DNA of 5,289 nucleotides from Eubacteriales bacterium (GCA_028709565.1 JAQVWU010000234.1:1-5289), one strand, 5' to 3'; counted from the first letter of the stretch, positions 1 through 5,289 are shown. Numbers and translations: made by a program. Notes: generated by a model not told the origin, from the letters alone.

Positions 1-22
1 AATATTCTTTGTTAAATGTCTC

Positions 23-51
23 TTGATATTTAAACAATAATAATATATAAT
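23..51 (+). promoter_or_regulatory. Probable SigA/sigma70 promoter of the HIT-esterase operon
   Basis: A -35 box TTGATA (23-28, 5 of 6 matches to TTGACA) is separated by exactly 17 bp from a perfect -10 box TATAAT (46-51). The spacer is AT-rich. This predicts transcription starting near 57-59 and an untranslated leader of about 65 nt before the ATG at 123. It is the only good promoter seen upstream of the first gene and no second promoter was found in the 31-bp gap before the next gene, so it probably drives both. The start point is inferred, not observed. Confidence 0.75.
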
Positions 52-72
52 AACCAATAACAAACCAATAAC
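52..72. repeat. 10-bp direct repeat at the predicted transcription start
   Basis: The decamer AACCAATAAC occurs at 52-61 and again at 63-72, one base apart, giving an 11-bp period close to one helical turn. The first copy abuts the -10 box and covers the predicted start point; the second begins the leader. It could be a simple duplication or a pair of half-sites for a DNA-binding protein; the sequence does not decide between them. Confidence 0.6.
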
Positions 73-105
73 ATCATATCATATCATATCATATCATATC
101 ACATC
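71..105. repeat. Pentanucleotide tandem repeat (ATATC type, 7 units) in the leader
   Basis: The run is ACATC, then five perfect ATATC units (76-100), then ACATC again, followed by a partial AT before the ribosome binding site (AAAGGAG, 108-114). The array sits wholly within the predicted untranslated leader of the HIT gene, downstream of the -10 box, so gain or loss of units would change leader length but neither promoter spacing nor the reading frame. Such short perfect tandem units are prone to polymerase slippage; whether copy number varies here is unknown. Confidence 0.9.
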
Positions 106-122
106 ATAAAGGAGTTCTTATA

Positions 123-461
123 ATGGATTGTATCTTTTGTAAAATCGCGCGAAACGAAATCCCGTCAAAGAAAATTTATGAAGATGATTACATGCTGGCT
201 TTTAATGACATCAATCCGCAGGCGCCTGTGCATATACTTGTAATACCGAAACAGCATATCCCATCGCTTGATGAGATAAATACCGGCAACAGCGATGTAA
301 TCGCGAAAATATTCGAATGCATACCACCTATTGCCGCTTCGGCCGGTTTGATAAACGGATATCGTTTGATCTCCAACTGCGGGTCTGATGCGTGTCAGTC
401 TGTCGGGCATTTGCACTTCCACATCCTGGGAGGCAGGCAGCTTCCGGCAAATATGGCTTAA
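123..461 (+). CDS. HIT-family (Hint-like) nucleotide phosphoramidase/hydrolase
   Basis: This encodes a 112-residue cytoplasmic protein of the histidine triad superfamily, close to the usual 110-126 residues of bacterial and eukaryotic Hint proteins. The N-terminus has the typical C-x-x-C-K pattern (Cys3, Cys6), which with His45 and a later His is the usual zinc site of this branch. A mid-region APVHILVIPKQHI follows (residues 34-46). The signature HLHFHIL lies at 96-102 (His96, His98, His100), with His98 expected to be the nucleophile, followed by GGRQ. Known relatives cleave adenosine 5'-phosphoramidates and aminoacyl-adenylates; the true substrate in bacteria is generally unclear. The start is supported by AAAGGAG 8 nt before the ATG. 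An oddity is Cys91 in the D-A-C-Q-S-V stretch, where relatives normally have Gly before Gln. It is followed after 31 bp by the esterase-like gene, probably in the same transcript. The family call is secure, the substrate is not. Confidence 0.93.
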   Translation: MDCIFCKIARNEIPSKKIYEDDYMLAFNDINPQAPVHILVIPKQHIPSLDEINTGNSDVIAKIFECIPPIAASAGLINGYRLISNCGSDACQSVGHLHFHILGGRQLPANMA

Positions 462-492
462 CGCGATACTAAAAAATCCGGGAGGTATATAA

Positions 493-1563
493 ATGTTTAT
501 ACACGATGAACTTACACGCCGGGGCGTACCCGATCTGTTAACCCATGCAAACGGCATTAAAATTACCGGCCCCGATAACTGGGAATTGCGGCGCTCTGAA
601 CTTATCGAAATACTGGCGCGGGAGGAATACGGTTATATGCCGCCGCCTGCACCGGTAACCTATGAAATCATATCACATAATAAAAATGAATACGGCGGAA
701 AGGTACAATATTACGCCGTGCGCCTGACAATAGCAACCCCCGATTCCGAGTTTTCTTTTATGCTGAATGTGTTTTTGCCCAAATCGGATAAAAAAAGGCC
801 CCTGCTTTTACACATTGCCTTTCGGCGGGATTTACCTGATAAATATATGCCGGTGGAGGAGATTACCGACCGCGGTTTCGCTTTGGCAAGCTTTTGTTAT
901 ACCGATGTTGCCTCCGATTCGAATGACGGTTTTGCCGGCGGTATTGCCGGTTTATATGACCGCAGGAAATATAACTGGGGTAAAATATCCATGTGGGCCT
1001 GGGCAGCCAGCCGCGCGCTGGATTATCTGCTCACACTCCCTGAGATTGACACCGAATATGTTGCGGTAATCGGTCATTCACGTTTAGGCAAAACCGCCTT
1101 ATGGTGCGGTGCCAATGATACGCGGGTGAAATTCGTAATCTCAAACAATTCAGGTTGTTCGGGAAGCGCTGTTACACGGGACAAAACAGGTGAGCGTGTT
1201 AAAGAAATAACTAAAAATTTCCCCTATTGGTTTTGTTCAAATTATAAAACATATATTGATAATGAACATGAAATGCCATTCGATCAGCATTTCCTGATAG
1301 CTGCCTGCGCTCCCCGCCGCGTTTTGATCGGATGCGCAAAGGAAGACAGCTGGGCGGATCCCTTTTCCGAATATCTTGCCGCGCACGCCGCTTCGGACGC
1401 ATACACGCTGTTAAATATGAACGGTTTAACAGGCGAAGACCGCGAACCTGCAGCCGGCGATACATTCCATGAAGGCAATATCGGCTATCATTTGAGATCG
1501 GGAGGGCATTTTCTGAGCCGTTACGACTGGAATAAATACATGGATTTTATTCTGAGCAAATAA
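493..1563 (+). CDS. CE15 glucuronoyl esterase-like alpha/beta-hydrolase, cytoplasmic
   Basis: This encodes a 356-residue serine hydrolase of the alpha/beta fold. The nucleophile elbow is G-H-S-R-L-G-K (194-200, Ser196), matching the CE15 signature G-C-S-R-x-G-K with His for Cys. The likely catalytic His339 lies in SGGHFLSRYDW (337-346), and an acidic pair, Glu284-Asp285, in the KEDSWADP stretch (283-290) is the probable acid. The region 217-235 (SNNSGCSGS...RDKTGER) matches the conserved loop where many members have Glu-Ser-Gly; here that Glu is Asn219. CE15 enzymes cleave esters between glucuronoyl groups on xylan and lignin alcohols, and related bacterial proteins are often annotated as acetylxylan esterases. 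No signal peptide or membrane segment is present, so it should act inside the cell, perhaps on imported oligosaccharides or another ester. The start has GGGAGGT 6-7 nt upstream. The fold and family are well supported; the substrate is inferred. Confidence 0.82.
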   Translation: MFIHDELTRRGVPDLLTHANGIKITGPDNWELRRSELIEILAREEYGYMPPPAPVTYEIISHNKNEYGGKVQYYAVRLTIATPDSEFSFMLNVFLPKSDKKRPLLLHIAFRRDLPDKYMPVEEITDRGFALASFCYTDVASDSNDGFAGGIAGLYDRRKYNWGKISMWAWAASRALDYLLTLPEIDTEYVAVIGHSRLGKTALWCGANDTRVKFVISNNSGCSGSAVTRDKTGERVKEITKNFPYWFCSNYKTYIDNEHEMPFDQHFLIAACAPRRVLIGCAKEDSWADPFSEYLAAHAASDAYTLLNMNGLTGEDREPAAGDTFHEGNIGYHLRSGGHFLSRYDWNKYMDFILSK

Positions 1564-1578
1564 TTTAAAAGTTTTGGC

Positions 1579-1641
1579 AATTGCAGTTAACCGTTCCGCA
1601 TGCTGCATTAAGTGACATCCGGGGCGGTTTCGCCTGCAATT
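1579..1641. other. 63-nt imperfect fold-back element, possible terminator-like RNA structure
   Basis: An outer stem pairs AATTGCAG (1579-1586) perfectly with CTGCAATT (1634-1641). Inside it, after a small internal loop (2 versus 4 nt), AACCGTTCCG (1589-1598) pairs with CGGGGCGGTT (1620-1629) over 10 bp with two G-U pairs. The remaining loop is 21 nt. It starts 15 bp after the stop codon of the esterase-like gene, where a transcript end is expected, but what follows is only AT-rich, without a clean T-run. It could be a weak or factor-dependent terminator, an mRNA 3'-end stabiliser, or a small palindromic repeat element. Confidence 0.5.
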
Positions 1642-1678
1642 CAATTTAAGATAATTACGTTTTATTAACCTTTTGAAC

Positions 1679-1717
1679 ATGAAATATAAATATATATTTG
1701 ATATAATTTAATATAAT
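1679..1717 (+). promoter_or_regulatory. Probable extended -10 promoter of carB
   Basis: A perfect -10 box TATAAT lies at 1702-1707, preceded by TG one base upstream (1699-1700), giving the extended -10 form TGATATAAT. A weak -35, ATGAAA (1679-1684, 4 of 6), sits at the ideal 17-bp spacing. A second perfect TATAAT occurs 10 bp further down (1712-1717) without a good -35 of its own. Use of the first box predicts a start near 1714 and a leader of about 45 nt. No attenuator hairpin fits in so short a leader. Confidence 0.68.
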
Positions 1718-1743
1718 CCAATCGAAAAATCAAGAAAACTCAA

Positions 1744-1757
1744 TCAGAGGTGACTGA
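1744..1757 (+). promoter_or_regulatory. carB ribosome binding site displayed in a small hairpin
   Basis: The Shine-Dalgarno sequence AGAGGTGA (1746-1753) lies 6-7 nt before the ATG at 1760 and fixes that start. TCAG (1744-1747) can pair with CTGA (1754-1757), leaving AGGTGA in a 6-nt loop. With only four base pairs it is probably too weak to block ribosomes by itself. Confidence 0.6.
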
Positions 1758-1759
1758 AT

Positions 1760-4700
1760 ATGCCGAAAAGAAACGATATCCATACTATATTGATAATCGG
1801 TTCAGGACCGATAATTATCGGTCAGGCTTGTGAATTTGATTATTCCGGAACACAAGCATGCAAAGCGCTGAGACGTCTGGGTTATAAAATTGTTTTGGTG
1901 AACTCCAATCCCGCAACCATTATGACCGATACCGATCTTGCGGATGTCACATATATCGAACCGTTGAATGTAAACCGTTTGACAGAAATTATTGAAAAAG
2001 AACGTCCCGATGCTCTTCTACCTAATTTAGGAGGACAGTCGGGACTTAATTTAAGCATTGAACTGGCTAAAGCGGGGGTGCTTGAGAAATTCGGCGTTGA
2101 AGTTATCGGTGTTCAGCTCGACGCCATAGAACGCGGCGAGGACAGGATTGAGTTTAAACGCTCAATGGAAAAATTGGGTATCGATATGGCAAGGAGTTAT
2201 CCGGCGTATAATCTGGAAGAAGCGGAAAAAATCGCGCAGGAACTCGGTTATCCGGTTGTATTGCGTCCCGCGTATACAATGGGGGGAACCGGAGGGGGTA
2301 TAGTTTACAACCACGATGAGCTTAAATCATCAATAAGCCGCGCCCTTCAATCCAGTCTTATCAATCAGGTGCTTGTAGAAGAAGCGGTTATCGGCTGGGA
2401 AGAACTGGAACTGGAGGTCGTCCGTGATTCCAAGAACCAAATGGTCACCGTATGTTATATAGAAAACATCGACCCTATGGGCATTCATACAGGCGATTCC
2501 TTTTGTTCGGCGCCTATGCTGACCGTCTCAAAGGAGCTGCAGGAACGCCTCCAAAGCTACGCATATTCAATCGTCGAGGAAATAAAAGTTATAGGCGGAA
2601 CCAACGTTCAATTTGCTCATGATCCCGTGACCGACCGTGTGATAGTAATAGAAATAAATCCCCGCACATCGCGTTCGTCGGCGCTGGCGTCAAAAGCCAC
2701 GGGATTCCCTATAGCCATGATATCGGCAATGCTTGCCGTCGGTTTGAATCTTGATGAAATACCATATTACAGGGACGGTACGCTGGATAAATATACGCCC
2801 TGCGGCGATTATGTAGTGATTAAGTTTGCCCGCTGGGCTTTTGATAAGTTCAGTCAGGCTGAAGATAAACTGGGTTCCCAAATGAAGGCCGTGGGAGAGA
2901 TAATGTCCATAGGCAAGACATATAAAGAAGCCCTGCAAAAGGCCATACGTTCACTGGAAAGCGGACGGTTTGGTCTGGGACATGCCAAGAACTACCGCGA
3001 ATTGAGTAAACAGGAACTGCTCAGACTGCTCGTGACGCCTACAAGCGAACGTCAGTTTATTATGTATGAAGCGCTGCGCAAGGGTGCCACGGTAGAGCAG
3101 TTATGCGAATTGACACATATAAAAAGCTGGTTCATAGAACAGATGCATGAGCTTGTATTGGAGGAAAACGCGCTGACAGATTCCGAACTGACCAATGAGG
3201 CGCTGGCCCGGGCCAAACGGAACGGATTCTCCGATAAATATATAGCCAATCTGCGCGGAACCTCCGAAGAGGAAATACGCGAACGCCGCATATCGCTGGG
3301 GATTGAAGAAAGATATGACGAGATACCTGTCAGCGGCGTAGCCGAACACGCTTCTTATTATTACTCCACATATAATACCGATTTACTTTCCGACAGCTCA
3401 CATTCAGGCCGGGATTTTGACGTCTGTGATAAATGTGATAAAAATGATAATAAAAAAGTTATGATACTCGGCAGCGGACCCAATCGTATAGGTCAGGGTA
3501 TAGAGTTCGATTACTGCTGTGTTCACGCCGCGTTTGCCCTGCACTCAATGGGTTATAAGTCAATAATGGTAAACTGCAATCCCGAAACGGTATCAACCGA
3601 CTATGACACGGCGGATATTCTGTATTTTGAACCGCTTACAACCGAAGAAGTATTAAATATATATAAACGTGAAAAACCCCTCGGTATTATCGCGCAGTTC
3701 GGAGGGCAAACCCCTCTGAACTTATCGCGTGAACTGGAGAAATACGGATGCAAAATACTGGGTACCAGTCCCGATTCGATCGATTTAGCCGAAGACCGCG
3801 ACAGATTCAAACACATGATGGACGTCATCGGCGTTCCCATGCCCGAATCGGGCATGGCTTCAACGGTCGAGGAGGCTATTGTTTTAGCGTCCGAAATCGG
3901 ATATCCTCTGATTCTGCGTCCGTCATATGTACTCGGCGGACGGGGCATGGAAATCGTGCGGGATGAATCCAGTCTTGTCAGGTATGTAAAAAACGCCATA
4001 GGTGTAACGCCGGACCGTCCTATATTAATCGACCGATTCCTCATCAATGCAATTGAAACGGAGGCCGACGCTATTGCCGACAACGGCAAAGCCTTTGTGC
4101 CGGCGGTGATGGAGCACATCGAACTTGCAGGCATTCATTCCGGAGATTCCGCCTGCGTAATTCCCTCCCTTAACGTTCCGGAAAAGCATGTCGCCACGAT
4201 CAACCGCTATACCGAACTCATAGCCAATAAACTGAATGTATGCGGTCTTATGAACATGCAATACGCCATAGCCGACGATAAGGTATACGTGCTTGAAGCT
4301 AACCCGCGCGCGTCGCGTACCGTGCCCCTTGTTTCAAAAATCTGCAATATGCAAATGGCAAAAATCGCTACCCGTGTTATCATGCATGAATTTACCGGCG
4401 GACCGTCCCCGCTTGATGAGCTGCAGCATAAAAAAATCGGCTATTACGGCGTAAAAGAAGCGGTGTTTCCGTTTAATATGTTCCCGGAGGTCGATCCGAT
4501 TCTCGGACCCGAAATGCGCTCTACCGGTGAGGTACTCGGTATAAACGACTCGTTCGGCATTGCCTTTTATAAGTCTCAGGAAGCCGCGCAATTGATGATC
4601 CCCCAAACGGGCAACGTGTTAATCAGCGTTAACGATGAGGACAAAGCCGCCGCCCTTGAAACCGCCCGGATTTTCAAACGGCTGGGTCTGGGTATTATCG

Positions 4701-5020
4701 CGACGGACGGCACCTATAATTACCTGAAAAAAGGCGGCGTGGATTGCGTGAGGATTAAAAAACTGTATGAAGGCCGACCGAATATAGTGGATGAAATAAT
4801 GAACAACAATATTTCGTTTGTTATTAACACCCCCGCCCCGCGTTCCGTTCAGGCTCAGAGTGATGACTCATATATACGCAAAACAGCCATCAGAAAAAAA
4901 ATCAGTTACATGACTACCATGGCCGCAGCCAACGCCGCGGCGGTAGCGCTGGATGAAATGATGAACAAACCCAAAACAAGCATAAAATCGCTTCAGGAAT
5001 TTCACGCAAGTATAGTCTGA
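1760..5020 (+). CDS. carB: Carbamoyl-phosphate synthase (glutamine-hydrolysing), large subunit
   Basis: CarB makes carbamoyl phosphate from bicarbonate, ammonia released from glutamine by CarA, and two ATP, feeding pyrimidine and arginine synthesis in the cytoplasm. At 1086 residues it is full length (E. coli CarB has 1073). The two homologous halves are plain: GSGPIIIGQACEFDYSG at 14-30 and GSGPNRIGQGIEFDYC at 571-586. The first ATP-grasp unit (about 128-400) has Arg129, RPAYTMGGTGGG (169-180), GIHTGDS (241-247) and EINPRTSR (298-305). An oligomerisation domain follows to about 530. The second ATP-grasp unit has RPSYVLGGRGM (720-730), GIHSGDS (791-797) and EANPRASR (846-853). The C-terminal MGS-like allosteric domain (about 945-1086) keeps Lys962, Thr982, Thr985, Lys1001 and Asn1023-Thr1024, at positions that bind UMP/IMP in the E. 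coli enzyme. The linker at 540-566 is unusual and contains CDKCDK. No carA is adjacent; the gene has its own promoter and terminator. Confidence 0.98.
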   Translation: MPKRNDIHTILIIGSGPIIIGQACEFDYSGTQACKALRRLGYKIVLVNSNPATIMTDTDLADVTYIEPLNVNRLTEIIEKERPDALLPNLGGQSGLNLSIELAKAGVLEKFGVEVIGVQLDAIERGEDRIEFKRSMEKLGIDMARSYPAYNLEEAEKIAQELGYPVVLRPAYTMGGTGGGIVYNHDELKSSISRALQSSLINQVLVEEAVIGWEELELEVVRDSKNQMVTVCYIENIDPMGIHTGDSFCSAPMLTVSKELQERLQSYAYSIVEEIKVIGGTNVQFAHDPVTDRVIVIEINPRTSRSSALASKATGFPIAMISAMLAVGLNLDEIPYYRDGTLDKYTPCGDYVVIKFARWAFDKFSQAEDKLGSQMKAVGEIMSIGKTYKEALQKAIRSLESGRFGLGHAKNYRELSKQELLRLLVTPTSERQFIMYEALRKGATVEQLCELTHIKSWFIEQMHELVLEENALTDSELTNEALARAKRNGFSDKYIANLRGTSEEEIRERRISLGIEERYDEIPVSGVAEHASYYYSTYNTDLLSDSSHSGRDFDVCDKCDKNDNKKVMILGSGPNRIGQGIEFDYCCVHAAFALHSMGYKSIMVNCNPETVSTDYDTADILYFEPLTTEEVLNIYKREKPLGIIAQFGGQTPLNLSRELEKYGCKILGTSPDSIDLAEDRDRFKHMMDVIGVPMPESGMASTVEEAIVLASEIGYPLILRPSYVLGGRGMEIVRDESSLVRYVKNAIGVTPDRPILIDRFLINAIETEADAIADNGKAFVPAVMEHIELAGIHSGDSACVIPSLNVPEKHVATINRYTELIANKLNVCGLMNMQYAIADDKVYVLEANPRASRTVPLVSKICNMQMAKIATRVIMHEFTGGPSPLDELQHKKIGYYGVKEAVFPFNMFPEVDPILGPEMRSTGEVLGINDSFGIAFYKSQEAAQLMIPQTGNVLISVNDEDKAAALETARIFKRLGLGIIATDGTYNYLKKGGVDCVRIKKLYEGRPNIVDEIMNNNISFVINTPAPRSVQAQSDDSYIRKTAIRKKISYMTTMAAANAAAVALDEMMNKPKTSIKSLQEFHASIV
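3425..3451 (+). repeat. In-frame 9-bp tandem repeat in the CarB interdomain linker
   Basis: TGTGATAAA occurs twice in tandem (3425-3433, 3434-3442) and is followed by a degenerate third unit, AATGATAAT (3443-3451), then AAAAAA. In the CarB frame this encodes C-D-K, C-D-K, N-D-N, then K-K, residues 556-566, just before the second-half glycine-rich motif. The unit length is a multiple of three, so expansion or contraction keeps the frame. It looks like slippage-driven growth of a tolerant surface linker. Confidence 0.85.
3837..3857. repeat. Perfect 10-bp inverted repeat inside carB
   Basis: CCATGCCCGA (3837-3846) and TCGGGCATGG (3848-3857) are exact reverse complements around the single base A3847. 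In RNA this gives a 9-bp GC-rich stem with a 3-nt loop. It encodes residues 693-699 (PMPESGM) at the start of the second ATP-grasp unit. No function is evident, and it may be chance within a coding sequence. Confidence 0.8.
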
Positions 5021-5036
5021 GCAGGCCCAATAACAT

Positions 5037-5068
5037 AATCCCGGTCTTTATACAGCCGGGATTTTATT
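5037..5068 (+). terminator. Rho-independent terminator of carB
   Basis: AATCCCGG (5037-5044) pairs perfectly with CCGGGATT (5056-5063), with a further T-G pair possible at the loop side, leaving a loop of about 9 nt. The 3' arm runs into TTTTATT (5062-5068). It lies 16 bp after the carB stop codon, so carB ends its transcript here and no gene downstream on this strand is likely to be co-transcribed. Confidence 0.88.
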
Positions 5069-5105
5069 GTTCCCTCAGAGTTCCGGGACAAAACAGTGAT
5101 TATAC

Positions 5106-5206
5106 AAGTGAAAAAGTGAAGAACAACTCTATACTCCCCTATATATTATATATTATTAATGCTTTTTCATAAAATGATATATATATTATTTTTCACTTTT
5201 TCACTT
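5106..5206. repeat. Perfect 15-bp inverted repeat around an AT-rich core
   Basis: AAGTGAAAAAGTGAA (5106-5120) has its exact reverse complement TTCACTTTTTCACTT at 5192-5206, separated by 71 bp. Pairing can extend inward by a G-T and two A-T pairs. Each arm is itself a direct repeat of AAGTGAA at an 8-bp period, so the heptamer occurs four times, two per orientation. The core from about 5140 to 5190 is nearly all A and T and can fold further. Candidates are a MITE-like non-autonomous element, a bidirectional terminator between converging genes, or a protein binding array. No coding capacity is seen in it. Confidence 0.8.
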
Positions 5207-5232
5207 TTTGCCCGGCTTTTTGGGTATCAGGG

Positions 5233-5289
5233 TTAATATCTGTCACAGAGATTGTATTCTTTTACCGTTTCCGGTGTCGGCATAATTGA
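5233..5289 (-). CDS. Possible 3' end of a minus-strand gene running off the window
   Basis: Reading leftwards from the window edge, the minus strand is open for 18 codons and ends at TAA (5233-5235). The translation is SIMPTPETVKEYNLCDRY. The frame is open at the edge, and the composition (acidic and basic residues, Pro, Tyr) is plausible for a protein C-terminus, which would converge on carB across the inverted repeat. An open stretch this short is weak evidence, and I recognise no family. An internal ATG could also begin a 16-residue peptide, but no convincing ribosome binding site can be judged at the edge. Confidence 0.2.
   Translation of the reverse strand, partial: SIMPTPETVKEYNLCDRY

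Noticed and set aside
71..105. A CRISPR-like or iteron array
   Set aside because: Units are only 5 bp, contiguous and without spacers, so this is a simple tandem repeat. No replication gene is nearby to suggest an origin.
165..557. A 130-codon minus-strand open frame opposite the HIT gene and the operon junction
   Set aside because: It runs antisense to a well-supported HIT coding region and across the next ribosome binding site, without a protein family signature.
493..560. A signal peptide on the esterase-like protein
   Set aside because: The N-terminus MFIHDELTRRGVPDLL is charged and has no hydrophobic core, and no better upstream start exists because the ribosome binding site fixes the ATG at 493.
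1673..1678. TTGAAC as the carB -35 box
   Set aside because: It is 23 bp from TATAAT at 1702 and 14 bp from the weaker TATATT at 1693, neither an acceptable spacing. The extended -10 reading with ATGAAA at 17 bp fits better.
1742..1757. A PyrR binding loop over the carB ribosome binding site
   Set aside because: The stretch AATCAGAGGTGACT has a partial likeness to the PyrR RNA consensus, but several core purine-loop positions differ and the stem is only 4 bp, so it is not supportable from sequence alone.
3601..4134. A 177-codon minus-strand open frame opposite carB
   Set aside because: It lies entirely within the conserved second half of carB, its translation is Ser/Arg/Ile-rich with no recognisable motif, and it has no convincing start context. 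It is a by-product of carB codon use.
1760..5020. CarB linker expansion as a frameshift or sequencing artefact
   Set aside because: The frame stays open throughout, the repeat unit is 9 bp, and conserved CarB motifs resume immediately afterwards, so there is no sign of a break.

Overview
The window reads as ordinary bacterial chromosome, most likely from a low-to-mid GC Firmicute of the class Clostridia. The reasons are strong purine-rich Shine-Dalgarno sequences ahead of every gene, AT-rich intergenic DNA with SigA-type promoters, frequent ATA and TAT codons, and a carbamoyl-phosphate synthase with a Firmicute-like C-terminus. The lineage is an inference; no rRNA or other marker is present to settle it.

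Layout, left to right, with all complete genes on the + strand. (1) Positions 1-122 hold a near-consensus promoter (TTGATA, 17 bp, TATAAT) and an untranslated leader carrying a 10-bp direct repeat and seven tandem 5-bp units (ATATC type) ending just before the ribosome binding site. (2) Positions 123-1563 hold a probable two-gene operon: a 112-residue HIT-family (Hint-like) nucleotide phosphoramidase/hydrolase and, 31 bp later, a 356-residue alpha/beta-hydrolase related to CE15 glucuronoyl esterases but without a signal peptide. (3) Positions 1564-1759 are a gap with a 63-nt fold-back element and an extended -10 promoter. (4) Positions 1760-5020 encode full-length CarB, the large subunit of carbamoyl-phosphate synthase, followed at once by a clear intrinsic terminator (5037-5068). 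(5) Positions 5071-5289 hold no confident gene. They contain a striking pair of perfect 15-bp inverted arms flanking an AT-rich core and, at the right edge, a short minus-strand open frame that could be the 3' end of a converging gene.

How the parts relate: the HIT protein and the esterase-like enzyme are probably co-transcribed, but no pathway link between them is evident. carB looks like a single-gene transcription unit with its own promoter and terminator, and its usual partner carA is not adjacent, so the glutaminase subunit must be encoded elsewhere. CarB would supply carbamoyl phosphate for pyrimidine and arginine synthesis; its C-terminal domain keeps the residues expected for nucleotide (UMP) control.

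I see no clear new multi-gene system. The items most worth a second look are the pentanucleotide repeat in the first leader, the esterase-like enzyme with Asn where many relatives have the catalytic Glu, the two intergenic fold-back elements, and a repeat-expanded Cys-Asp-Lys linker between the two halves of CarB.
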